Notes under the pieces: model-generated | The model's database searches: none | Told to the model about the DNA's origin: nothing | Seen by the model: the letters and a program-made list of their open reading frames with translations, nothing else | Made by a program: the position numbers and the translations under genes | IMG/VR virus record: IMGVR_UViG_3300032116_022062 | Coordinates: 19,123 to 83,122 of that record | DNA: 64,000 bases | Strand: one strand, 5' to 3' | Source of the DNA: a virus | In this document: positions 50,420 through 58,123 of the stretch, piece by piece | Layout: each line of letters opens with the position of its first letter | How positions within the stretch are numbered: position 1 is the stretch's first letter

Positions 50420-51961
50420 ATGAATTTATTTAAATTTAATCAAATATTTGAGGCTGGAACACAGTCTATAACTGATCCAAATAGAAATATACCAACTGGT
50501 GCATATAAATCTAAAGAAGATGTTTTCAAAAAAGAAGCACCAAAAGACGTAGATAGGAGTGCTAGAATTAAAATTTCTAGTGAATTAGAAAAAGTTCTTA
50601 AGAAAATGGAAGATAATGATAGTTATCTTGCATTTGAAATGCTTTGGTTGGGTGAGCCTGGATCTAAGTATCAAAATGGTTTAGGAATTACAGATGTTAC
50701 AATTTCAAATAAGGCTTATTGTTTTGAGGTAACTATTGGTGGTAAAAAATTTGATATGAAGATTGGTAAGTTCTTTAGATATTATTGGCCTGGTCTTCTT
50801 ACTGAAGATGAAATAAAGTCTTTTATTTATCAATACAATGATATGGTTTCTGATAATATCGGAGATGAATCTACGACTTCCGCTCAAAGAATACAAGTGC
50901 CTTCTTTTACTTATAATCCAAAGGATGTTAAGGCAACTTTTCTGTCTTTGACTACTAAAACTTATCCTCATTTTGATGATTGTAGACATGAAAAAGAAGT
51001 ATTACAGTTTTTACCAAAAGACTTAAAAAGAGACGAAGTTGGTAATTATTATAAAATAATAGGAAGTGATAAACCAACAATAATGTTTACTTGTCACTTA
51101 GATACCGCCGATAGAGAGCAAAAAACTACTAAACTTTTTCAAGCAAATGGTAGAGTATCGGAAGAGGGATATTCTTTTAGACTAATTAAAACTGGATCTG
51201 GTGATGAGCATATCTACACTGATGGATCTTCAATTTTAGGAGCCGATGATAAAGCAGGAACTGCTGTTATGTTATATATGATGACTAACAATGTGCCGGG
51301 AATTTACTATTTCTTTATTGGTGAGGAAAGAGGTGGAATTGGTTCAAATGCACTCTCTTCAATATATGATAGATGTGAATATCTTACTGATGTTAAAGCT
51401 TGTGTATCATTTGATAGAAGAAGAACTACATCTGTGATTACTCATCAGTTGGGAAGACAATGTTGTTCAAATGAGTTTGGACAAGCACTTTGTGACGAAT
51501 ATAACAAAAGCGGTTTAAATCTTTCATTAGATACAACTGGTGTTTATACTGATTCGGCTTCTCTAATGGAGGATATTGCTGAATGTACTAATATATCTGT
51601 TGGTTATTATAACGAACACAGAGGAACAGAAATGCAAAATATGACTTACCTCATTAAGTTAGCAGAGGCTTCTGTTAAAGTTGATTGGAATAAACTTCCG
51701 ATTAAAAGAAAGGTTGGTTATAATGAAGAATTATTTGCAAAACATAAGAATCTTATAAACGAGATTAAAAAGAATGTATTTGGGATTGATGTAAAGGTCA
51801 TTGGTAAAGATGATAGAATATTTGTTAGTTTAGATTTAGAAGAGACTGATATGGGTGAAATTTATGATTCACTTATAAGAATACAGACAATACTTAACAA
51901 GTACAAAATAGAGGATTTAGGAATCTTTGATGAAACATATTTTAAAATAGAGCTAAAGTAA
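50420..51961 (+). CDS. M20/M28/M42-type zinc peptidase with capsid-targeting-like N-terminus
   Basis: 513 residues. MNLFKFNQIFEAGTQS carries I-F-E before Ala. The N-terminal 170 residues are phage-specific. The catalytic domain shows metal ligands in order: FTCHLDTAD (about 222-230, His), GADDKAG (about 275, bridging Asp), FIGEERGGIGS (catalytic Glu pair), CVSFDRR (Asp) and YYNEHRGTEMQ (His). This is the co-catalytic zinc aminopeptidase/carboxypeptidase fold. The substrate is unknown; host peptides, or tailed peptides from ribosome rescue, are speculative. Next gene begins 1 base after the stop. Confidence 0.8.
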   Translation: MNLFKFNQIFEAGTQSITDPNRNIPTGAYKSKEDVFKKEAPKDVDRSARIKISSELEKVLKKMEDNDSYLAFEMLWLGEPGSKYQNGLGITDVTISNKAYCFEVTIGGKKFDMKIGKFFRYYWPGLLTEDEIKSFIYQYNDMVSDNIGDESTTSAQRIQVPSFTYNPKDVKATFLSLTTKTYPHFDDCRHEKEVLQFLPKDLKRDEVGNYYKIIGSDKPTIMFTCHLDTADREQKTTKLFQANGRVSEEGYSFRLIKTGSGDEHIYTDGSSILGADDKAGTAVMLYMMTNNVPGIYYFFIGEERGGIGSNALSSIYDRCEYLTDVKACVSFDRRRTTSVITHQLGRQCCSNEFGQALCDEYNKSGLNLSLDTTGVYTDSASLMEDIAECTNISVGYYNEHRGTEMQNMTYLIKLAEASVKVDWNKLPIKRKVGYNEELFAKHKNLINEIKKNVFGIDVKVIGKDDRIFVSLDLEETDMGEIYDSLIRIQTILNKYKIEDLGIFDETYFKIELK

Positions 51962-51962
51962 T

Positions 51963-52532
51963 ATGAAAATAAAAACATTTATAAAATATTTAGAAAATAT
52001 CAGAGAAGACGAATTTAGTCATCTTAATAACGAACTTTCTGCTAATAAGAAAAATGAAGCTCGTTGGCCAGAAGATGATTATGGATATGATGATGATTCT
52101 ACTAAAGATTATGGAGATTATGATGATTGGTATGACGATGAAAGTACGCGTGATAACTCGAGAAAATCATCAAATCCTAAATTCGATGATGAAGATGATG
52201 ACTATGGATATGAATCAGATGATGATGATGATGATGATGACGTGCAACATTTAACTTATTTGCTTCGTCAAATGTTTAGAAACTCGGGTGTTGATAATGT
52301 TCAGATTACGGCAAAAAGAAATGAGGATATTGTCATTGAAGTTAATATGGCAAAAAAAGAGACACTTAGAAGTATTATTAAAGTTTTTGAAGTAGCTAAC
52401 AAACTTAAAAGAGATATATTAGCTCAATATGATGCTGAATTTGACATTTGGCAATCGAAATCCGGTGGTGGAATACTTTCGTTTGGTTTTACATTAGATG
52501 AAGGTTTAGAAGATGATAATATGCCATTTTAA
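51963..52532 (+). CDS. Acidic protein with capsid-targeting-like N-terminus
   Basis: 189 residues. MKIKTFIKYLENIREDE carries Y-L-E before Asn. A very acidic Asp/Tyr-rich middle (DDYGYDDDSTKDYGDYDDWY and a run of Asp) is followed by a compact alpha/beta C-terminal domain (DNVQITAKRNEDIVIEVNMA ... FDIWQSKSGGGILSFGFTL). It may be a DNA-mimic or core protein with a small binding domain; no family recognised. Cotranscribed with the peptidase. Confidence 0.7.
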   Translation: MKIKTFIKYLENIREDEFSHLNNELSANKKNEARWPEDDYGYDDDSTKDYGDYDDWYDDESTRDNSRKSSNPKFDDEDDDYGYESDDDDDDDDVQHLTYLLRQMFRNSGVDNVQITAKRNEDIVIEVNMAKKETLRSIIKVFEVANKLKRDILAQYDAEFDIWQSKSGGGILSFGFTLDEGLEDDNMPF

Positions 52533-52556
52533 TTAAACTTTTTCTTATTTTCAAAT

Positions 52557-52566
52557 ATTATATATA
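52557..52566 (+). promoter_or_regulatory. Late-type promoter element upstream of tmRNA
   Basis: ATTATATATA, 27 bases before the predicted mature 5' end of the tmRNA. Confidence 0.5.
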
Positions 52567-52593
52567 CATTTGTAAAATAATTACAATGACTAT

Positions 52594-52970
52594 GGGGATG
52601 TCATAGAATAGATTCATAGAGTAGTGGTAGTTATGCAGGTGTCGGGTGGTTAAATGACCGACTAATAAATTAGGTAACAAAAGTCGTAAATGGCAAAACA
52701 AATGAAGTAGCATCCCGTGAAGATTTAGTAGCGGCGTTACAAAACAACATGCTTAAGGCAGAAGAGCTAGCAGTAGTTTAAGCTTTTAAGCTAATCGCAA
52801 AAATTCTCCAGCTGAATCACACAGTTTAAAATGTGAAACCAGAATTGTTAGAGTGATGGGTTAGTTCAACTAAATATTTTGTGAGTTTAGAAAAATTTCA
52901 CTAAGCCTGTAAATGAATAATTATTGTTAGCTAGGGAAGACACCGGAGGCAGAGCCGGTCATCTCCACTA
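52594..52970 (+). ncRNA. ssrA: Transfer-messenger RNA (tmRNA)
   Basis: About 377 nt. The 5' end GGGGATG pairs with CATCTCC near the 3' end, giving a 7-bp acceptor stem with a G3-U70 wobble (the alanyl-tRNA synthetase identity element) and discriminator A; the encoded end is ACTA, so CCA must be added. A T-stem ACCGG/CCGGT abuts the acceptor strand, but its loop lacks the usual TTCRA. After AAAAGTCGTAAAT a tag frame opens at 52692: it begins GKTNEVASREDL, ends KAEELAVV and stops at TAA 52779, 29 residues. Known tags are usually 8-15 residues; the Gly-x-Thr-Asn opening resembles Bacteroidota tags. The role would be rescue of stalled ribosomes and tagging for proteolysis. Confidence 0.87.
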
Positions 52971-52975
52971 AAATT

Positions 52976-53001
52976 AAGTCCGCCTAAGGTGGACTTTTTT
53001 A
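52976..53001 (+). terminator. Rho-independent terminator of the tmRNA
   Basis: AAGTCCGCC / GGTGGACTT (one G-T pair) with a TAA loop, then six T. Confidence 0.9.
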
Positions 53002-53021
53002 ATTTATAACATATAAGAATT

Positions 53022-53540
53022 ATGAGTTATATCAATTCTTTTAGAGGTCGTTATTATTTCCTTTCAAACTTTTATCCCTGTAAAATTGAACATAAAGGAA
53101 TTACATATCCTTCTGTAGAACACTATTATGTTGCTCTAAAAGTTACTCAAATGCAATTCATTGATGGTGTTTATTATACTGCTCCTGATTTTAGAGAGTT
53201 AATTGCTAGAATACCAGATGCTGGTGATGTAAAAAAATTAGGAAGTCGAGTAAAAGTTAGACAAGATTGGGAAGAAAAAAAATTAGACTTTATGAATTGG
53301 GGAATTCGTGAAAAATTCAAAGATCCTAAATTATGCGAGATGTTATTGGATACTGGTAAATTAGAACTTATAGAGGGTAACTTTTGGCACGATGTCTTTT
53401 GGGGTCAGTGTTCTTGTCCAAAATGTAATAGTATTGGTGAAAATCATTTAGGTAAAATTTTAATGAAGATTAGAGAAGAATTAAGACAACAAAATGAAAG
53501 ACCTTCACTAGAAGAACAAATTAAAAATCAAAATAAATAA
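53022..53540 (+). CDS. NADAR-family N-glycosidase (YbiA-like)
   Basis: 172 residues. The NADAR signature is clear: GRYYFLSNFYPCKIEHKG, YPSVEHYYVALK (catalytic Glu region), KLGSRVKVRQDWEEKKLDFM and NFWHDVFWGQCSCPKC. An extra Cys-x-x-Cys sits in the last segment. Family members cleave N-glycosidic bonds of riboflavin intermediates. Some remove ADP-ribose from DNA guanine, and phage NADAR proteins are known to counter DarT toxins. Here it stands directly between the tmRNA and an adenine methyltransferase, so a counter-defence role is plausible. Confidence 0.85.
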   Translation: MSYINSFRGRYYFLSNFYPCKIEHKGITYPSVEHYYVALKVTQMQFIDGVYYTAPDFRELIARIPDAGDVKKLGSRVKVRQDWEEKKLDFMNWGIREKFKDPKLCEMLLDTGKLELIEGNFWHDVFWGQCSCPKCNSIGENHLGKILMKIREELRQQNERPSLEEQIKNQNK

Positions 53541-53541
53541 A

Positions 53542-54483
53542 ATGGCGGTAATAAGTTATTTCGGAGGTAAGAGTTCCTCAGCATTTCAAGAATTAATCAA
53601 TACAAAAATCCCAAAAACTGGAATTAAAACGTATTTAGAACCTTTTTCTGGTTCAATGGGAACGTATATGGATGACGATCAACTTAAATTCGATGTAGTT
53701 GTCTATAATGATAAAAATCGTCATCAGGTGAACTTATACAAGTGTTCATCACAACCTGAGGAGTTCCTACCTTATTTAGAGAATTTAAAAAATACTCTTC
53801 TTTTCACAGAAGAAACAGATCCATTAAAGAAATGGGATTTCTATAAAAAGATTTATAAAGAATATCAAAAAAATGATTTCTTAGATGATATGAATTTTGA
53901 AATTGGTGATTTTGAGAAAGCCGCTATTTATGCTTTTCTTATCACTTCTGCTCATAACTCTGTTTATCCTCGAGGTGCTGGTTTCAATGGTTATAAAAAA
54001 GATAAAGACCGTTTGAAATTAGAAGTTCTTATTGATAAATTGAAAAAAAATAAATATACTCCTAAATTACAATCAATTACTGATTTCTTAAATATTGATT
54101 TTGAAGAACTTATTACAAAATATGATTCAGAAGATACTTATCTTTATTTGGATCCACCATACTTCAGACCAGATGAAAATGGTGAAGATGACGCTAAAAG
54201 ATTGTTTTGGTATGGTGCTGACAAAGAAGGAATGTTTGGACCAGCTTCTCATAGAAGACTATTGGAGTTAATCAAAAAGACTAAGTGTCGTTGGTCACTT
54301 TCTTATTATTATTTTCCTCTTTTAGAAGAGTTATTACCTAAAGATAAATACGTTTGGACAGAGAAAGAAGTATTTAGAAGTTCGGCTCAAGGTGGAAACA
54401 ACTCTGATTTAAAATCCGAACAAGCTAAAGGTATTGAGTTGTTAATTATGAATTACGATCCCAAAACCGGTATTAAACTATAA
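53542..54483 (+). CDS. dam: D12-class adenine-specific DNA methyltransferase (Dam-like)
   Basis: 313 residues. Motif X/I-type start ISYFGGKSSSAFQELI, then TYLEPFSGSMGTYM for SAM binding, and motif IV LYLDPPYF at about 200-207. RRLLELIKKTKCRWSLSYYY and the end (GIELLIMNY) follow the family. It would methylate N6 of adenine in a short site, protecting phage DNA from restriction or marking it. Starts one base after the NADAR stop, and its stop overlaps the next ATG. Confidence 0.85.
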   Translation: MAVISYFGGKSSSAFQELINTKIPKTGIKTYLEPFSGSMGTYMDDDQLKFDVVVYNDKNRHQVNLYKCSSQPEEFLPYLENLKNTLLFTEETDPLKKWDFYKKIYKEYQKNDFLDDMNFEIGDFEKAAIYAFLITSAHNSVYPRGAGFNGYKKDKDRLKLEVLIDKLKKNKYTPKLQSITDFLNIDFEELITKYDSEDTYLYLDPPYFRPDENGEDDAKRLFWYGADKEGMFGPASHRRLLELIKKTKCRWSLSYYYFPLLEELLPKDKYVWTEKEVFRSSAQGGNNSDLKSEQAKGIELLIMNYDPKTGIKL

Positions 54484-54713
54484 TGACTGTTAAACTTCAA
54501 CCTAATATATTTAATGTGAATAGTTCAACTGGTGATTCTGTTCTTAGAATAGAACCAGATGGTTATTGTGTTATAAAAAAATTAGCTCTACTTGATGATG
54601 TCACTGGTAACAAATGGGAAATTAGAATATCAAACGGTGAGATAATAGTAGAACCAATTGAAATAGAAGATAAAAGAGAGAATAAACTTAGTAAAATATT
54701 AAAAAATGTTTGA
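54483..54713 (+). CDS. Small unknown protein
   Basis: 76 residues. Beta-rich: VLRIEPDGYCVIKKLALLD and WEIRISNGEIIVEPIE. It overlaps the methyltransferase stop and the next start by 8 bases, so it is translated in the same operon. No family recognised. Confidence 0.62.
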   Translation: MTVKLQPNIFNVNSSTGDSVLRIEPDGYCVIKKLALLDDVTGNKWEIRISNGEIIVEPIEIEDKRENKLSKILKNV

Positions 54714-55038
54714 TCATTTAGATAGAATTGAAAAATTAGGATTTACTATAAACTTAAATTGGAATAAATCAATTGATATTATCTATGACACTGAACAGCC
54801 ATTAGATGTTAGAATTTTATTTTGTGCTTATGATTCAGTTTCGGAACCTTCTTATGAAGATATAGTTGAGACTGCATGTGATTTCTTTTATATGTGGTAT
54901 AATAAAAATTTAGAAACACTTAAAGATTATGAGATTGACTCAACAGATTCAAATTTTGATAAATTACTTGATACTGGTTTAGGTGATATAACAAAACAAG
55001 TTTATAGAGACTTTAATATTGACAATCTATTAGATTAG
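54706..55038 (+). CDS. Small unknown protein
   Basis: 110 residues, acidic, beginning MFDHLDRIEKLGFTINLNWN. The SVSEPSYEDIVETACDFFYM segment suggests a helix with aromatic residues. The end ITKQVYRDFNIDNLLD meets the convergent gene in a TTAG shared stop. No family recognised. Confidence 0.62.
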   Translation: MFDHLDRIEKLGFTINLNWNKSIDIIYDTEQPLDVRILFCAYDSVSEPSYEDIVETACDFFYMWYNKNLETLKDYEIDSTDSNFDKLLDTGLGDITKQVYRDFNIDNLLD

Positions 55039-55748
55039 CCTTTTCCATATTTTTGAGCACTTGCTCTAATCCTTTTGATGTGTCCTTCTAAAACTTTAAA
55101 TTTTGTTGTAAAATCCTTATCAAAGTTATATAGATCATCAATAGCTAGTTGTGACATTTCAGAGTCTCTTTCTACAGAAGTTTCTGCTTTCTTTTTCCAA
55201 ATTTGAATAAGTTTTTTAGGGTCATATTTATTCTTTGGATGTTGAGAATAAAGAAATTCGGGTAGTAATGTAAAATGAATTCTGTGTGCTTGAGCAATTT
55301 GAATAGCATTATATTCCATTAAACAATACTCTAGTTTCAATCTTTTTAACTCATTATACATTGGCTCAAATTTAACTTTTATAAAGTGTCTGCCTTTTAG
55401 TCTTTCACACTTTTCAAAATCAGCTTCTGTAAGATACTTATCAAAAATAGCCACTCTTACCTCTAAAGGTAGAAAATTAAAATTTACACATAGTAAAATA
55501 ATTTTATTACTATAAACTTTTACATCAACTACAAAAACAGGAGACCATTTGACCCAGTTAGAGTCATCTTTATAGTGAAAAAAATAAAATTGACCTTTTA
55601 TAATATTTGTGACAGGAGTTGATTTGACATAATCATCTGACTTTAAATATCTTTGATAGAAGTCGAGAGAATTTTGCTTAAAAAAACTTGGAACGTCATT
55701 GCTTTTTACAAACTTATTTAGTTTTAGTCTTTCATATAGTTCTCCCAT
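55035..55748 (-). CDS. Unknown protein, conserved-looking, opposite gp4
   Basis: 237 residues. The central part contains KGQFYFFHYKDDSNWVKWSP, VFVVDVKVYSNKIILLCVNF and NFLPLEVRVAIFDKYL, a pattern of a beta-rich core that looks conserved rather than orphan. The C-terminal half is basic and helical (EGHIKRIRASAQKYGKG). In T4 the gp4 region also holds head-completion and DNA-end protection genes, but no motif allows me to assign it. It is divergent from gp4. Confidence 0.6.
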   Translation of the reverse strand: MGELYERLKLNKFVKSNDVPSFFKQNSLDFYQRYLKSDDYVKSTPVTNIIKGQFYFFHYKDDSNWVKWSPVFVVDVKVYSNKIILLCVNFNFLPLEVRVAIFDKYLTEADFEKCERLKGRHFIKVKFEPMYNELKRLKLEYCLMEYNAIQIAQAHRIHFTLLPEFLYSQHPKNKYDPKKLIQIWKKKAETSVERDSEMSQLAIDDLYNFDKDFTTKFKVLEGHIKRIRASAQKYGKG

Positions 55749-55764
55749 AGGGTTTAAAGTTTAT

Positions 55765-55774
55765 TTTATATATA
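55765..55774 (+). promoter_or_regulatory. Late-type promoter element
   Basis: TTTATATATA, 22 bases before the ATG at 55797. Confidence 0.5.
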
Positions 55775-55796
55775 AAATAAATAGAATCCTTTATTT

Positions 55797-56324
55797 ATGT
55801 TAAATTCTAAACCAAGTAATAAGAACTATAATCAGGGTAATTATATACCTAAGTTTAAAGATAAAGTCATAAAGTTAAATACTTATGGTGGTGTCTATTT
55901 TAGAAGTTCTTGGGAAAAGAAGATAATGACTTGGTTAGACCACAATACTAAAATTACAAAGTGGGGGGCTGAATGTATGAGAATACCTTATCAAATGACC
56001 CATTTTGAAAACGGAGATACAAAAATTAAAGAGCATTGTTACTATCCTGATTTTTACTATGAAATGAGACTGGAAGATGGATCTTTAAAACAAGTAGTGG
56101 TTGAAGTTAAGCCAATGAAAGAGTATAAAATGGTTCAAGACTTAAATGAAGGTCGGTTAGTTGTTCCTCAGTCTGGTGCAAAAAAGTTAAAAAACTTTGA
56201 ATACGATTTAAAAATGGCTTATAAGAATAAGAATAAGTGGGAAACTATGATATCATATTGTAATAAGAAGGGATATGAATTTATTATAATAACTGAAGAT
56301 CACTTAAAAAAGTTTAATGTTTAA
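55797..56324 (+). CDS. 4: Head completion protein, T4 gp4-like
   Basis: 175 residues. The gp4 pattern is clear: YFRSSWEKKIMTWLDHN, KEHCYYPDFYYEM, VVVEVKPMKEY and MISYCNKKGYEFIIITEDHL. E...PDF...EVK has the look of a PD-(D/E)XK nuclease-like fold, as proposed for gp4 (gp50). In T4, gp4 finishes packaged heads before tail joining. The 3' end overlaps the convergent membrane-protein gene by 21 bases. Confidence 0.85.
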   Translation: MLNSKPSNKNYNQGNYIPKFKDKVIKLNTYGGVYFRSSWEKKIMTWLDHNTKITKWGAECMRIPYQMTHFENGDTKIKEHCYYPDFYYEMRLEDGSLKQVVVEVKPMKEYKMVQDLNEGRLVVPQSGAKKLKNFEYDLKMAYKNKNKWETMISYCNKKGYEFIIITEDHLKKFNV

Positions 56325-56657
56325 AAAATAAGTTAAAACTATCAAAGTCATTAACACTATTGAGATTATAGGTGTTATTAAGTTAGATATTTTGTATAAT
56401 TTAGTTGAAAAACGATATGACAAAAACTTTACTATAGTCAGTGAGATAAGTATCAACACTGGGGTGTATAATTTCAAATAAATTCCAAAAATTATCCACA
56501 TCCAGTATAAAATTTTAGTAATATAAAATAAAATTAAAGTCTTATTACTTTTTGACAAATCTATTTGATGAAACCTAATATCAATTTTAGTAATATTGGA
56601 AAGATAAAAAAGATTCATCCAAATAAAGAGAGGAATAAGTGATAAGTAAGATATCAT
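56304..56657 (-). CDS. Polytopic membrane protein
   Basis: 117 residues with about four hydrophobic segments (near 3-20, 41-60, 64-82 and 94-115: LSLIPLFIWMNLFYL, ILYWMWIIFGIYL, VLILISLTIVKFL, IISIVLMTLIVLTYFL). The loops are basic. Possible roles are holin/antiholin, superinfection exclusion or membrane remodelling; nothing decides. It overlaps the preceding minus-strand gene by 4 bases. Confidence 0.6.
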   Translation of the reverse strand: MISYLSLIPLFIWMNLFYLSNITKIDIRFHQIDLSKSNKTLILFYITKILYWMWIIFGIYLKLYTPVLILISLTIVKFLSYRFSTKLYKISNLITPIISIVLMTLIVLTYFLNIKLF

Positions 56658-56944
56658 GCTTGTTTTATTTTTTTAAAACCAATTAGGTTATTGAATTCAA
56701 CTTCTGTTATTCTTATATTTTTGTTTATTGAGAGTATATCCCATAATTCTTCTGATATTTTAACAAATGATTCTCTACCTACTATCCTTTCGTAAGTATC
56801 TGGTACTTCTTCTGTTCTGTTGTTATAAAAATTTTCAACATATCTATTTCTATATTCTTTATCAATATGTAAAGTGCATCCATCGGGTGATATTGAGTTA
56901 TCACTAAACGACTCTTCCCAAATTTGTATAATAGCTAATCTCAT
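56654..56944 (-). CDS. Small unknown protein
   Basis: 96 residues, beginning MRLAIIQIWEESFSDNSISP. It is mixed alpha/beta with EVPDTYERIVGRESFVKISE. It is the first gene of the unit with the membrane protein (ATGA-type overlap). No known family. Confidence 0.6.
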   Translation of the reverse strand: MRLAIIQIWEESFSDNSISPDGCTLHIDKEYRNRYVENFYNNRTEEVPDTYERIVGRESFVKISEELWDILSINKNIRITEVEFNNLIGFKKIKQA

Positions 56945-57012
56945 ATTACAAAAGTATATTTATTTATCTAAACTTTGTTTTAAAATTTAATAAAATAAAA
57001 AAAAACACTTTT

Positions 57013-58074
57013 ATGAAAATTAAATTAGAGTATATTTGGTTAGATGGTTCCGAGCCCCAGCAACTCAGAAGTAAAACAAAAATAGTTGATAAAGCAGAAA
57101 CTATGAATCCCGAGGACTACTCAATGTGGTCTTTTGATGGTAGTTCAACTCTTCAAGCAGAGGCAGGTAAAGGTAAAAACACAGATTGTTTGTTAAAACC
57201 AGTATTTGTTTGTAAAGATCCATTTAGAGAATATCCTAATAAATTAGTATTTTGTGAGGTTTTGAGTCCAGATGGAACTAATCATCCAACAAACAATAGA
57301 AGAAAATTAGCTTCTATTGTAGATGGTTTAAATCTTAATTCTTTAATTAAGAATGATGCTCCTTGGTTTGGTTGGGAACAAGAATACACTTTGACTCATA
57401 AGCCGGGTATGCCTTTTGGAGAGGGTGTTGGTTTGCCTTTGGGATTTGAAGTTGGTAAAACTCCAAGAGCACAAGGTGACTACTATTGTGGAATTGGGGC
57501 TGATACAGTAATTGGTCGTCAAATTGTTGAGGAGCATATGGATATGTGTTTAGAGATTGGTTTAGATATCTCGGGAATCAATGCCGAAGTTCTACTTGGA
57601 CAATGGGAATATCAAATTGGTCCTGTTACGGCTCTCAACGGTTCTGATCAACTTTGGATATCAAGATATATCTTAGAAAGAGTTGCTGAAAAACATAGTG
57701 TTAATGTTTCTTTGCATCCAAAGCCTATCAAAGGTGACTGGAATGGAACAGGGTGTCACGTTAATTTCTCTTCTAAAGAAATGAGAGAAGATGGTGGTAT
57801 TGAATTGATTAAAGAAACAATGCCAAAACTTGAATCATCTCATATGGAACATATTGAAGTTTATGGTTTGCATAACGAACAAAGATTGACCGGTGAGCAT
57901 GAGACATCGGGAATTCATGAATTTAGCTATGGGTATAGCACTAGAGATACATCTATTAGAATTCCGGCTCAATCACTTGTGGATGGACGAGGATATTTTG
58001 AAGATAGAAGACCATCTTCAAATTGTGATCCTTATTTGGTATCTGCTAAAATGTTAGAAACAGTTTATTCGTAA
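57013..58074 (+). CDS. glnA: Glutamine synthetase, type II-like
   Basis: 353 residues, the size of GSII enzymes. All active-site blocks are present: YIWLDGSEPQQLRSK, SMWSFDGSSTLQAEAGKGKN, GWEQEY (metal Glu), GQWEYQIGP, WNGTGCHVNFS, EQRLTGEHET, STRDTSIRIP and YFEDRRPSSNCDPY. It condenses glutamate and ammonia to glutamine with ATP. In a phage it would supply glutamine for nucleotide synthesis or act on a modified substrate. It is a single-gene unit with its own terminator and is not accompanied by other nitrogen genes. Confidence 0.9.
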   Translation: MKIKLEYIWLDGSEPQQLRSKTKIVDKAETMNPEDYSMWSFDGSSTLQAEAGKGKNTDCLLKPVFVCKDPFREYPNKLVFCEVLSPDGTNHPTNNRRKLASIVDGLNLNSLIKNDAPWFGWEQEYTLTHKPGMPFGEGVGLPLGFEVGKTPRAQGDYYCGIGADTVIGRQIVEEHMDMCLEIGLDISGINAEVLLGQWEYQIGPVTALNGSDQLWISRYILERVAEKHSVNVSLHPKPIKGDWNGTGCHVNFSSKEMREDGGIELIKETMPKLESSHMEHIEVYGLHNEQRLTGEHETSGIHEFSYGYSTRDTSIRIPAQSLVDGRGYFEDRRPSSNCDPYLVSAKMLETVYS

Positions 58075-58080
58075 AAAACA

Positions 58081-58106
58081 AAAACCCACTTTTAAGTGGG
58101 TTTTTT
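58081..58106 (+). terminator. Rho-independent terminator
   Basis: AAAACCCACTT / AAGTGGGTTTT, then T. It ends the glutamine synthetase gene. Confidence 0.9.
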
Positions 58107-58123
58107 AATGACTTATATTCTAT

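Noticed and set aside
52594-52970. Ordinary tRNA gene or protein-coding gene in this stretch
   Set aside because: Acceptor pairing spans about 377 bases with an internal tag frame and terminator, which fits tmRNA; I saw no other tRNA in the window.
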